From Kocuria rhizophila DC2201 (GTDB lineage: Bacteria; Actinomycetota; Actinomycetes; Actinomycetales; Micrococcaceae), in contig NC_010617.1 in the NCBI RefSeq assembly GCF_000010285.1, positions 124,001-188,000 of the forward strand: a stretch of DNA of 64,000 nucleotides. The letters are read 5' to 3'. Position numbers and translations under genes: made by a program. Every line of letters starts with the position of its first letter. Positions within the stretch are counted from its first letter, which is position 1. Shown piece by piece: positions 31,974 through 40,687 of this stretch. The notes below the pieces were generated by a model. The model was not told the DNA's origin. It saw only the letters and a list, made by a program, of their open reading frames with translations, and did not search any database.

Positions 31974-33023
31974 TCAGAACAGGAGCACCAGCACCACGAT
32001 GACCGCCACGATCACCGCGAACACGATGGCCCAGTTGCGGGCGGCGTGGCGGTCCTCGGCCCGGGTCTGCTCGCTGTCCGGGTCCCGGTCCGCGTGCCGG
32101 TCGCTGCCCACCCCGTAGTACAGCTCGTTGGTGGACGGCTCGCGCGGGGGCACCGGCGGTCCGTGGCGGTCGGCCGAACCCGCGGGACCGGCCGGGCGGG
32201 CGGCGCCGTCCCCGTCCCGGGACTCGCCGGCCGCGGGACGTCCCGAGAGGCTGCCCGGCTCCCAGGTCTGCCGCGGCGCGCCGGCGCCGGGGCCCGCGAT
32301 CGAGTCGCGCACGGGCACGCCCTCGCCGGGGTAGCGGTTCCCGGGCCGGGCGGGCTCGTCCAGCTCGTCCTCGCCGAGCATCTCGGAGGCCGGGATGCCG
32401 GTGGTCGTGACCGCGGGGCCCTGCGAGCCGACGGGGCCCTGCGGCGTCGGCATCGAACCGGGCGCGGACGACGCCGCCCCGCCGTCCCGGGGGCTGGCCG
32501 CCGCCGCGCGCAGCACCTCCGAGAAACGGGCCAGCGGATCGCGCTGCGCGGGGGCCGCACCCTGGGCGACCTGGTCCGCACGGTCCGCGACGGAGCGCAG
32601 CACCGCGGCGTCGGGCAGCCCGAGGTCCCGGGCCGCCATGGCGAGTTCGAGGGGCGGGCGCGAGGGGTCCGCGGTGGTGGCCCACTCCAGCAGGCCGGTG
32701 CGCACGGGGGAGGACAGGGATTCCCGCAGGGCGGGCCGCAACGCCGGGACCTCGGCGAGGTCCAGCAGCTCGGACGGAGGGGTGCTGCCGTAGCCGTGGG
32801 CGGCCTGGTCCAGCGGGCCGCGGTGTCCGAAGAGGGCAGCGAGCATGGCGGCCGCGGCGTACCGGTCCTCCACGGTGCCCGCGTCCGAAGTGCGGCGCAT
32901 CAGTTCCGCCTGGGCGGGGGAGCCAGCCTGGTGGACCGTGTTCAGCAGTTCGGGGTCCGCGCGCACCAGCCGCGCCGGTTCCTGCAGGGCCCGGGCGAGC
33001 TCCGGATCCAGTGAGTCGCTCAT
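31974..33023 (-). CDS. Hypothetical protein with a C-terminal membrane anchor
   Basis: A 349-residue protein. The N-terminal 160 residues are helical and Leu/Ala-rich (DPELARALQEPARLVRADPELL), possibly an alpha-helical repeat domain; then comes about 160 residues of Pro/Gly/Ser-rich linker and a single hydrophobic helix at the extreme C-terminus (NWAIVFAVIVAVIVVLVLLF), so it would be tail-anchored with its bulk in the cytosol. The linker contains the motif GACGACGCC at about 32467. It is divergent from the MFS gene. No family recognised. Confidence 0.65.
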   Translation of the reverse strand: MSDSLDPELARALQEPARLVRADPELLNTVHQAGSPAQAELMRRTSDAGTVEDRYAAAAMLAALFGHRGPLDQAAHGYGSTPPSELLDLAEVPALRPALRESLSSPVRTGLLEWATTADPSRPPLELAMAARDLGLPDAAVLRSVADRADQVAQGAAPAQRDPLARFSEVLRAAAASPRDGGAASSAPGSMPTPQGPVGSQGPAVTTTGIPASEMLGEDELDEPARPGNRYPGEGVPVRDSIAGPGAGAPRQTWEPGSLSGRPAAGESRDGDGAARPAGPAGSADRHGPPVPPREPSTNELYYGVGSDRHADRDPDSEQTRAEDRHAARNWAIVFAVIVAVIVVLVLLF

Positions 33024-33084
33024 GACGTCCGCCTTTCTCAGTCGTGGGGAAAGCCTACGGGAGGTCGAGGGCGCGGTGCGGGGC

Positions 33085-33090
33085 TAAGGT
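33085..33090 (+). promoter_or_regulatory. -10 element TAAGGT of a leaderless MFS gene
   Basis: TAAGGT ends eight bases upstream of the GTG at 33099, placing the transcription start at the start codon. No -35 is obvious. Confidence 0.5.
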
Positions 33091-33098
33091 GATCGACT

Positions 33099-34550
33099 GT
33101 GACCCGCACCCCATCCGCGCCGACGCGCAAGGCCCCCGGAATCCTGCTGGCGGTGCTCATGGCCGCAATGGCCGCCGGGCCGGTGTTCAACTACGGGGTG
33201 GGTGCGCTGAGCGCCACCATCGTGGAGAGCTACGGGATCACCGAGGGGCAGTACGGGTTCATCATCACGGCGGTGTTCGTGGTAGCGGGTCTCGCGGCGC
33301 CGCTGCTGGGAGTGCTCGCGGACCGCATCGACACCCGCGTGCAGCTCACCCTGATCTTCGGGGGTGTGCTGGTGGCGTTCCTGCTCAGCGCCACGTGGCA
33401 GTCCTACGCCATGCTGCTGGTCGCGGCCCTGATTGCGGGTCTTGCGCAGTCCTTCTCCAACCCGGTGACCAACCGCATCGTCGCGCAGCGCGTGCCGCTG
33501 GCCCAGCGCTCCGCGTGGATGGGGTGGAAGCAGTCCGGGGTGCAGGTGGGTCTGCTGGTCGCGGGCCTCACGTTCCCCGTGGTGGGCGCGGCGTTCGGCT
33601 GGCGGGGTGCCGCACTGTTCGGCGCGCTGCTGTGCGTTCCCCTGCTCGTCACGGGGTGGACCGTGGTCACCCGGCTGCAGCGCCGCGCCCGCGAGAGCAC
33701 CCCGACGACGGCGCCGCCCGCTCCCTCTCCCGCGGCCCCCTCCGCCGCGCGGCGCGCTCCCGCACCACCGTGCGACCGCCCCTCCGCCGGTCTGCCCGGG
33801 CCGACCCATGGGGGACCGTTCGAGTCCGCCCACGTGGAACTGTCCGACGCCGCAGCCGACGGCGTGAACCCGGGCCCCGGCCAGGTCTCTCAGGAACGAA
33901 CGGGGGAAAGGTCCGGGCTGCGCGCGGCGGGTGCGGGAGCCCCGGGAAGGGGGGCCGCGGCGTCGTCGGGCGCGCTGCCGCCTGCGGTGTGGCTGCTGAC
34001 GCTGACGTCCTTCCTCAACGCGGTGGGTACGCAGGGCGTGAACGTGTACGCGTCCCTGTTCGCAGTGCGGGCCATGGGGTACACCGTCACGGTGGCCGGG
34101 CTGCTGCTGGGCGTGATGGGTGTGATCGGGATCGGAAGCCGGATCGGGTGGGGTCGGGTGACCGGCAGACTGGGCAGGCCCGCGCCGCTGATCCAGGTCA
34201 TGAGCGTGGGCGGGATCGTGGGGCTCGGGCTGCTCGTGCTCGCGGAGACCACGCAGCAGCACTGGCTCATGTGGCTGGGCGTCGCCTTCCACGCAGCACT
34301 GCCTCTGGCTGCGAACGTGGTGATCAACTCGGGCATCGTGGCCGCCGTGCCCAAGGAACGGATCGGTGTGGCGTCCGGGCTGGTGGCCACCGGGATGTAC
34401 CTGGGTTTCGCGCTCGGGCCCGTGGTGGTGGGCCAGCTCGTGGACCTCACGGGAGCGTTCACCGCCGGCTGGGCCGCCGTCGCCGGGGCGTACGTGCTGT
34501 GCTTCGTGGCAGCGCTGGTGCTGGGGCGGGTGCAGGCACGCAGAGCCTGA
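33099..34550 (+). CDS. Major facilitator superfamily transporter (oxalate/formate-antiporter-like)
   Basis: A 483-residue MFS protein with twelve likely helices in two bundles. The first bundle opens KAPGILLAVLMAAMAAGPVFNYGVGAL and has GVLADRIDTRV in the 2-3 loop. The central loop is expanded to about 100 residues of Pro/Ala/Ser/Gly (roughly residues 197-295) and includes the nonamer GGCGTCGTC. The second bundle begins PPAVWLLTLTSFLNAVG. The substrate cannot be inferred; carboxylate or drug transport is possible. It starts with GTG at 33099. Confidence 0.83.
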   Translation: MTRTPSAPTRKAPGILLAVLMAAMAAGPVFNYGVGALSATIVESYGITEGQYGFIITAVFVVAGLAAPLLGVLADRIDTRVQLTLIFGGVLVAFLLSATWQSYAMLLVAALIAGLAQSFSNPVTNRIVAQRVPLAQRSAWMGWKQSGVQVGLLVAGLTFPVVGAAFGWRGAALFGALLCVPLLVTGWTVVTRLQRRARESTPTTAPPAPSPAAPSAARRAPAPPCDRPSAGLPGPTHGGPFESAHVELSDAAADGVNPGPGQVSQERTGERSGLRAAGAGAPGRGAAASSGALPPAVWLLTLTSFLNAVGTQGVNVYASLFAVRAMGYTVTVAGLLLGVMGVIGIGSRIGWGRVTGRLGRPAPLIQVMSVGGIVGLGLLVLAETTQQHWLMWLGVAFHAALPLAANVVINSGIVAAVPKERIGVASGLVATGMYLGFALGPVVVGQLVDLTGAFTAGWAAVAGAYVLCFVAALVLGRVQARRA

Positions 34551-34680
34551 GATGTGAACGGGGCCCGGGGCGCGCAGCGCTCGCTTGGGCCTGGTCCCCG
34601 GCCCGTTGCCTGTGGGGAACCGCACGGGAAGACGGCCCTGCCGCGTGCCCCGGCCAGCGCACATGTGGTGCCATGGACCC

Positions 34681-36696
34681 ATGAGCTCACCGCGCACGGA
34701 CCTCGCCCAGACCCTCCGCCGCCTGGACGGCGGCAGCTACGGCGCCTACAAGCAGCTCAAGGGCTCGTGGCGGCTGGGTGATGCGGAGCTGATCGTGGAC
34801 CGGGTGCAGTCGGACCCGTACGCCCCGCCGTCCCTGGCCCGGATCCGGCTCTCCCTGTCCGACACCGGGATCCCCCGCGAGCTGATCGCCACCCGGGACG
34901 CCCGCGTGGCCGCCGGGGACTTCCTCACCCGTGAGTTCGCCCGGGCCGCCCGGGACCTGGGCCCGCGCGGCGGCAAGGACTCCGGTGGCATCTCGATCCA
35001 GCGCACGGGCCAGGAGATCCTCGAGCGCTCCTCCGTGATCGTGCCGGATCCAGGGAGCGCGGTGGATCCCGCCCCGGCACGCGAGTCCGGGATGCACCGG
35101 GCGGGGGACGCCGGGGCGGTGGACCGGGGGCGCGGAGCCGGCCGTCCGGCGTCGTCGACCGCTGAGGCGGGGGCCGTCGAGGTGCGCTGCGAGATCGCCC
35201 TGCCCGCCGCAGGGCGGCGCATCAAGGGCCACGCCGCGCACCGGCTGCTCACGGAGGTGCTGCCGGGCGTCGTCGAGCGCTCGCTGCGCTGGGAGAACCT
35301 GGACCCCGCCGCGTTCGAGGCGCACGTGACCTCCCACCTGGACGCCCAGCACCTGCGCGCGCAGCTGCCCCAGCGCGGCCTCGTGGCGTTCGTGGCCGAC
35401 GGCGCCGTGCTGCCCCGCGCCTCCGGTCACCGGGACGAGCCGCTCGCCCGCGGGGCGGTGCCGTTCGAGACCCCGCCGCGGCTGCGGGTGGAGCTGGAGC
35501 TCGAGGACGGCTCCACCGTGAGCGGCATGGGCGTGCCGGAGGGTGTCACGGTGGTCGTGGGCGGCGGCTACCACGGCAAGTCCACGCTGCTGCAGGCCCT
35601 GGAGCGCGGGGTCTACAGCCACGTGCCCGGGGACGGCCGCGAGCGCGTGGTCACCCTGCCGAGTGCCGTGTCCGTGCGCGCCGAGGACGGTCGGGCGGTG
35701 TCCCACACGGACGTCTCCCCGTTCATCACCAACCTGCCCACCGGCGCGGACACCCGCGACTTCAGCACGTCCAACGCGTCAGGCTCCACGTCCCAGGCGG
35801 CCGCCACGGTCGAGGCCGTGGAGGCGGAGGCCGGCGTCCTGCTGCTGGACGAGGACACGTGCGCCACCAACCTCATGGTCCGGGACGAGCGCATGCGCGC
35901 CATGGTTCCGGGCGAGCGCGAGCCCATCACCCCGTTCGTGGACCGGGTGGGCGCCCTCTACGCCGAGCGCGGGGTGTCCTCGATCCTGGTCACGGGCGGC
36001 TCCGGGGCGTTCCTGGACGTCGCGGACCTGGTGATCGCGATGGACGCCTACCGCGCCCTGGACGTCACCGACCGCGCCCGGCAGGTGGTCCGCGAGTTCC
36101 CGCGCCCCGAGGACATGCGTCCCGCGGAGTCCTTCGGGCAGATCCGTCCGCACGTTCCCGGTGGCGTCCCGGGTGACGCCGCGTCCCGGGCCTCGGGGCA
36201 CGACGCCGCCCGGTCCGGTCCGGGGGTGGGTCCCGGCGCAGCGCCCGGAGCCCACGGTGGTCACGACGGTGGGGTGACCGAGCGCGTGGCGGGTGCCCGG
36301 GACGATTCCCGTGGACGCAGCGAGCACCGCGGCGGTGGCCGGGGACAGCATGGCCGGGGAGGATCGGACCGCAGCTCCGGCCGCCCCGGGGGCCGGAACA
36401 AACCGGCACGCGCTCGCGGCCTCGACACCATCCAGCTGGGGCGCGAGGACGTGGACCTCTCCGCCCTGAGCCAGCTCGTGGACCCCTCACAGACGGAGGC
36501 GATCGCGCGGCTTCTGGAGGAGGTCGAGCGCACCGCGGACGGTCGCACGCCCCTCACCGAGCTCGTGGACGCCACCCTGGAACGGGTGGTCCGTGAGGGC
36601 CTTGACGCCCTCGCGCACCACCGCGGCCACCCGGGCCACCTGGCGCTGCCCAGGGCGCAGGACGTGGCGGCGGCCTACCACCGGGTCCGCCGCTGA
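34681..36696 (+). CDS. ABC-class ATPase (COG3044 family) with Arg/Gly-rich insertion
   Basis: A 671-residue P-loop ATPase of the predicted ABC-class ATPase family. Walker A GGGYHGKSTLLQA, signature-like AAATVEAVEAEAG, Walker B VLLLDEDTCATNLMVRD. The N-terminus LRRLDGGSYGAYKQLKG and the C-terminus LPRAQDVAAAYHRVRR are family landmarks. Between them, about residues 480-580, lies an insertion rich in Arg, Gly, His and Ser (RGGGRGQHGRGGSDRSSG), similar to RGG-type RNA-binding tails. Function unknown; the family has been suspected of RNA-related work, which I regard as inference. Confidence 0.83.
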   Translation: MSSPRTDLAQTLRRLDGGSYGAYKQLKGSWRLGDAELIVDRVQSDPYAPPSLARIRLSLSDTGIPRELIATRDARVAAGDFLTREFARAARDLGPRGGKDSGGISIQRTGQEILERSSVIVPDPGSAVDPAPARESGMHRAGDAGAVDRGRGAGRPASSTAEAGAVEVRCEIALPAAGRRIKGHAAHRLLTEVLPGVVERSLRWENLDPAAFEAHVTSHLDAQHLRAQLPQRGLVAFVADGAVLPRASGHRDEPLARGAVPFETPPRLRVELELEDGSTVSGMGVPEGVTVVVGGGYHGKSTLLQALERGVYSHVPGDGRERVVTLPSAVSVRAEDGRAVSHTDVSPFITNLPTGADTRDFSTSNASGSTSQAAATVEAVEAEAGVLLLDEDTCATNLMVRDERMRAMVPGEREPITPFVDRVGALYAERGVSSILVTGGSGAFLDVADLVIAMDAYRALDVTDRARQVVREFPRPEDMRPAESFGQIRPHVPGGVPGDAASRASGHDAARSGPGVGPGAAPGAHGGHDGGVTERVAGARDDSRGRSEHRGGGRGQHGRGGSDRSSGRPGGRNKPARARGLDTIQLGREDVDLSALSQLVDPSQTEAIARLLEEVERTADGRTPLTELVDATLERVVREGLDALAHHRGHPGHLALPRAQDVAAAYHRVRR

Positions 36697-36828
36697 CGGG
36701 AGCTGTGCCGCGCCGCCGGGTGCGTTGCTGACGGGAGCTGTGCCGCTGACGCGGGGCGTGAACCACGGCCAGCGCTCGCGGCACGTCCGCCCCGGCCCGT
36801 GCCTGCCCCCGCCACCACGTGCGCGCGC

Positions 36829-36886
36829 GTGCATTTACTCCGCCAGTGCAGATTTCCGGGCCGATTTCTGCACCAACGGAGCAGTG
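36829..36886. repeat. Palindromic intergenic repeat, copy 2
   Basis: An imperfect inverted repeat centred near 36861: GTGCATTTACTCCG and GTGCAGA on the left face TCTGCAC and CGGAGCAGTG on the right (inner 22-base arms pair at about 15 positions). Its left half matches the repeat at 54736-54790. It lies between convergent genes. The 239-base gap also has GGCGTCGTC near 36927. Confidence 0.7.
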
Positions 36887-36935
36887 GCAGGCGCCGACGT
36901 CGCTCGCGGACGGGGGCGGGCGGCGTCGTCCGGGG

Positions 36936-38498
36936 CTAGTTGCCCACGGCGCGGCGGATGTCCTCGAGCGAGGTGAGCTCGCCCGCGCTGATGCGCTCGC
37001 GCACGGACTCGTACTGCTCCTGGGAGGTGGCGAAGGGAACCTCCCGGCCCTGGGCGTCCAGCAGGCGGCCGTCCACGAACTGGTCGCCGTCCTGCAGGGC
37101 CCCGGCCTCCCGCGGTGAGAGCACCCGCAGACCCACGGTGCCCAGGCCCATGGCCTCGGTGGAGCTCTTGTGGACGCTGAGCTCGTTGAAGAAGAAGTTC
37201 ATCACCAGGGCCACCACGGCGGCGGAGGAGATGCCGGAGGAGAAGATGATGCCCACCCAGGACGGGAACGCCGCGTAGAAGGTGGGGGCCACGATCGGCA
37301 CCATCCCGAAGGACAGGGACACCGCCACGATGATCAGGTTCATCCCGCCCCGGTAGTCCACGCGCGCCAGGGTGCGGATGCCCGAGGACATCACGGTGCC
37401 GAACAGCACGAACCCGGCGCCGCCCATCACGGGCAGCGGAATCGCGGCGATCACCTGACCCAGCACGGGCAGCATGCCCAGCAGCACCATGAACACACCG
37501 CCCAGGGCCACCACGTAGCGGCTCTTGACCTTGGTGATCGCCACCAGGCCCACGTTCTGCACGAACGCCGTCTGCGTGAACGAGTTGAACACGGGCGCCA
37601 CGGCGGAGGACAGCATGTCCGCGCGCAGCCCGTCCGCGATGCGCGCCGAGTTGATCCGCGAGCCCGTGATCTCGGACAGGGCCAGGATGTCCGCGGTGGT
37701 CTCCGCCATGTTCACCAGGATCACGATGCCCATGGCCACGATCGCCGCCATGTGGAACGTGGGCGCGCCGAAGTGGAACGGGGAGGGCAGCGCAACCCAC
37801 GGCCCCTGCCCCACCTGCGAGAAGTCGGCCATGCCGGTGGCCCACGCCACCACGGTGCCCACCACGATCGCCACCAGGATGGCCAGCCGTGACAGCACCG
37901 CCCCGCCGAACTTGGACAGCAGCAGCACGGCGAGCAGCGTGACCCCAGCCAGGGCGATGTTGCCCAGGGAGCCGTAGCCGGGGGCCTTCTCGTCCCCACC
38001 CATGGACCACGACGCCGCCACGGGCACCAGGGTGATGCCGATGGTCGTGATGATCGACCCCGTGACCACGGGCGGGAAGAAGCGCAGCACGCGGGCGAAG
38101 AACGGGGCCACCAGGAACCCGAACGCGGAGGCCACCATGATGGAGCCCATCACCGACTGGATGCCGCCGCCCGTGGCCAGCACGGACAGCATGGTGGCGA
38201 TGCCGGTGAAGGAAACCCCCTGCACCAGCGGCAGCTGGGAACCGATCCGCGGCAGCCCCCACGCCTGCAGGAACGTGGCGAACCCGCCCACGAACAGGGC
38301 GGCCGCCACGAGCAGGGCGGTGGTGGCGGCGTCGTACCCCGCGGCGCTGGCCACCACGAGCGGCACGGCGATGAGACCGCCGTACATGGTGAGGATGTGC
38401 TGCACCGCGTACGCCACGGTGCGCCCGGCGCCCAGCCGTTCGTCCTCGGGGCGGGACCCCCGCTCGTCGGACGGGACGGACGGTGCGCTGCTGGGCAT
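36936..38498 (-). CDS. NCS2-family purine/uracil permease (xanthine permease-like)
   Basis: A 520-residue nucleobase:cation symporter-2 protein with about 14 helices. VAYAVQHILTMYGGLIAVPLVV is the conserved first-helix region of the family, and MAETTADILALSEITGSRI contains the family's ExTG-like substrate loop. The start is ATG at 38498 with GAGGATC upstream. A phosphoribosyltransferase is divergent 99 bases away, so the pair probably imports and salvages a purine such as xanthine or hypoxanthine. The C-terminal 60 residues are a hydrophilic tail. Confidence 0.88.
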   Translation of the reverse strand: MPSSAPSVPSDERGSRPEDERLGAGRTVAYAVQHILTMYGGLIAVPLVVASAAGYDAATTALLVAAALFVGGFATFLQAWGLPRIGSQLPLVQGVSFTGIATMLSVLATGGGIQSVMGSIMVASAFGFLVAPFFARVLRFFPPVVTGSIITTIGITLVPVAASWSMGGDEKAPGYGSLGNIALAGVTLLAVLLLSKFGGAVLSRLAILVAIVVGTVVAWATGMADFSQVGQGPWVALPSPFHFGAPTFHMAAIVAMGIVILVNMAETTADILALSEITGSRINSARIADGLRADMLSSAVAPVFNSFTQTAFVQNVGLVAITKVKSRYVVALGGVFMVLLGMLPVLGQVIAAIPLPVMGGAGFVLFGTVMSSGIRTLARVDYRGGMNLIIVAVSLSFGMVPIVAPTFYAAFPSWVGIIFSSGISSAAVVALVMNFFFNELSVHKSSTEAMGLGTVGLRVLSPREAGALQDGDQFVDGRLLDAQGREVPFATSQEQYESVRERISAGELTSLEDIRRAVGN

Positions 38499-38585
38499 GA
38501 GGATCCTCGGTGGGGACGGAGACGTGGACTCACGAAAAGTGTAGGCGGGGTGCGGCACGTGCAGTTCCCGCCGCGCAAAACCGAC

Positions 38586-38591
38586 TACCCT
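38586..38591 (+). promoter_or_regulatory. -10 element TACCCT of the phosphoribosyltransferase gene
   Basis: TACCCT ends six bases before the ATG at 38598, indicating leaderless transcription. Confidence 0.45.
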
Positions 38592-38597
38592 ACGGGA

Positions 38598-39101
38598 ATG
38601 GCCTTTCACGCGGACTCCACCGAACTGGACAACAAGGAAATCCTGACCTGGGAAGGGTTCGGGACCGCCACCCGGGAACTCGCCCAGCAGATCGTGGACT
38701 CGGAATTCGTCCCGGACATCATCATCGCGGTGGCTCGCGGCGGACTGCTGCCCGCCGGTGCCCTCTCCTACGCCATGGGCGTGAAGCTCTCCGACGCCGT
38801 GAACGTCGAGTTCTACACGGACGTCCATGAGACCCTCCCGGACCCCGTGCTGCTCGCCCCCATGCTGGACACCGAGTCCATCAGCGACAAGAAGGTCCTG
38901 GTGGTGGACGACGTCGTGGACTCCGGGCGCACCCTGGCCCTCGTGCTCGAGCTGCTGCGCGGCTACGGCGCCGAGTGCCGCTCCGCGGTGATCTACGAGA
39001 AGCCCCGCTCCGAGGTGCGGCCCGACTTCTCCTGGAAGTCCACGGACGAGTGGATCGTGTTCCCGTGGTCCGCGCAGGAGCCGGTCACCCGGTCCAGCTG
39101 A
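38598..39101 (+). CDS. Phosphoribosyltransferase (purine salvage type)
   Basis: A 167-residue type I phosphoribosyltransferase. The PRPP-binding loop is VLVVDDVVDSGRTL; the PPi loop is IIIAVARGGLLPAG. The sequence belongs to the Hpt1/COG2236 group with hypoxanthine or xanthine as likely acceptors. Divergent transcription with an NCS2 permease supports a role in converting imported xanthine or hypoxanthine to the nucleotide. It ends in a convergent intergenic region with two palindromes. Confidence 0.87.
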   Translation: MAFHADSTELDNKEILTWEGFGTATRELAQQIVDSEFVPDIIIAVARGGLLPAGALSYAMGVKLSDAVNVEFYTDVHETLPDPVLLAPMLDTESISDKKVLVVDDVVDSGRTLALVLELLRGYGAECRSAVIYEKPRSEVRPDFSWKSTDEWIVFPWSAQEPVTRSS

Positions 39102-39188
39102 CCCGCGCCGCAGGACCCGGCTGCCGCGCAGCCTCGTTACCCTTGTGAGTTCCTCCGGCTCACCGCCCCCCGGGCCCGTGGTGCCGCG

Positions 39189-39206
39189 CCCGCGGGTACC
39201 CGCGGG
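39189..39206. repeat. Perfect 18-bp palindrome
   Basis: CCCGCGGGTACCCGCGGG reads identically on both strands. It lies in the gap between convergent genes, 36 bases before repeat copy 3. As a hairpin it has no loop, so a protein-binding site is equally possible. Confidence 0.6.
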
Positions 39207-39241
39207 TGAGCAGCACACCGCCAGCCGCGTCCCCTGAGTCT

Positions 39242-39293
39242 CAAGTGCAGATATTGCCGCCTACTGCCTGGTAGGCGGCAATATCTGCACTTG
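39242..39293. repeat. Palindromic intergenic repeat, copy 3 (perfect hairpin)
   Basis: Perfect 23-bp arms beginning CAAGTGCAGATATTGCC (39242-39264) and ending in the complement (39271-39293) around a 6-base loop. The stem extends a few more pairs outward. It lies between the convergent phosphoribosyltransferase and ackA genes and could end transcription from both sides. Confidence 0.85.
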
Positions 39294-39320
39294 GGACCGG
39301 GAGGGGCGCCGCCCCGCGGG

Positions 39321-40553
39321 TCAGTTCTTCACGCGCTCCCACACCAGGGCCGCGGTGGCCTCCGCGATGGCGCGCTCCTCGTCCGTGGCGACCACCAGCA
39401 CCTCCACGGCCGAATCGGGGAAGCTGATGCGGGCCACGTTCCCCTCGGGGTGCTCGTTGCGGGACGCGTCCAGGCGGACACCCAGCGCCCCCAGCTGATC
39501 GCACACCAGCGCGCGGAAGCCCGGGGAGTTCTCCCCGATCCCCGCGGTGAAGATCAGCGCCTGCGCACCGCCCACGGCCACGTGGTACCCGCCGATGTAC
39601 TTGGCCAGCCGGTACGCGGCCATGTCCAGGGCCAGCTGGGCGCGCTCGTCCCCGGAGTCGGCACGCTGCTCCACGGCGCGCATGTCCGAGTCCCCGCAGA
39701 TGCCCTGCAGCCCGGACTCGTTGTTGAGGATCCGGTTCATGTCCTGGGCGCTCATCCCGGGCTTGCGCTCCAGCATGGCGGTGACCACGGAGGGGTCCAG
39801 GTCCCCGCTGCGGGTGCCCATGACCAGCCCGGCCAGGGGGGTGTAGCCCATGGAGGTGTCGTAGGAGCGACCCTCGCGGATGGCGGTGACCGAGGCGCCG
39901 TTGCCCAGGTGGGCCACCACGGTGTTGAACTGTTCCCGCGGGATGCCCAGGAACTCGCAGGCCTTGCCGGTCACGTAGTCGTGCGAGGTGCCGTGGAACC
40001 CGTAGCGGCGCATCCCGTCCATCTCGTACCACTGCTCGGGGATGGCGTAGCGCCAGGCCTTCTCGGGCATCGTGCGGTGGAAGGCGGTGTCGAACACGCA
40101 CACCTGCGGCATGCCCGGGTAGGTCTTCTGGATGGCCCGCAGCCCCAGGGCGTGCGCGGGGTTGTGCAGCGGGGCGAGCGGGGCCAGGCGCTCGATCGCC
40201 CGGATGATCTCGTTGTTCACCAGCACGGGGGCGGAGAAGCGCTCGCCGCCGTGCACCACGCGGTGGCCCGCGGCGTCGATGGTGCGCCCGCCGAGCTCCT
40301 CGTCCAGGCGCCGGGCGAGGATCTCCAGTGCCTGGGTGTGGTCCTGGATCTCGGACGTGCCGATGTTCTCGATGAGCCCCTTGGTGATCACCTGGTCGCC
40401 GGCCATGCCCGCGGTGGCCGTGGCCAGGGGGATGTTCTCGTTGATCGCGGGCATGGAGGAGGTGTACGGGCTGGGCTCGGAGCCCTCCGGGGTGACCTCC
40501 CGCACCTGGTACTTGATGGACGAGGAACCGCAGTTGACGACGAGGACGAGCAT
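39321..40553 (-). CDS. ackA: Acetate kinase
   Basis: A 410-residue acetate kinase: MLVLVVNCGSSSIKYQV at the start (phosphate-1 loop), RVVHGGERF, VCVFDTAFHRTMP, YGFHGTSHDYV, and FTAGIGENSPGFRALVC near the end. It interconverts acetate plus ATP and acetyl phosphate. AAGGGA precedes the ATG at 40553. It is downstream of pta on the same strand, 134 bases away, the usual pta-ackA pair; the gap holds a GGCGTCGTC motif and no gene. Confidence 0.97.
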   Translation of the reverse strand: MLVLVVNCGSSSIKYQVREVTPEGSEPSPYTSSMPAINENIPLATATAGMAGDQVITKGLIENIGTSEIQDHTQALEILARRLDEELGGRTIDAAGHRVVHGGERFSAPVLVNNEIIRAIERLAPLAPLHNPAHALGLRAIQKTYPGMPQVCVFDTAFHRTMPEKAWRYAIPEQWYEMDGMRRYGFHGTSHDYVTGKACEFLGIPREQFNTVVAHLGNGASVTAIREGRSYDTSMGYTPLAGLVMGTRSGDLDPSVVTAMLERKPGMSAQDMNRILNNESGLQGICGDSDMRAVEQRADSGDERAQLALDMAAYRLAKYIGGYHVAVGGAQALIFTAGIGENSPGFRALVCDQLGALGVRLDASRNEHPEGNVARISFPDSAVEVLVVATDEERAIAEATAALVWERVKN

Positions 40554-40687
40554 GGTGGTGTCCCTTCAGAGGCAGGAGTGCCGTGGGTTGTGGAGGAGTT
40601 GGCTGCCGAGGCGTGCGGCCTGGTGGGGCGGCCGACGGCGCCGGCGCCGGCGGCGTCGTCCCGCAGCCCCGGCCGCGTCCTCCCAGG

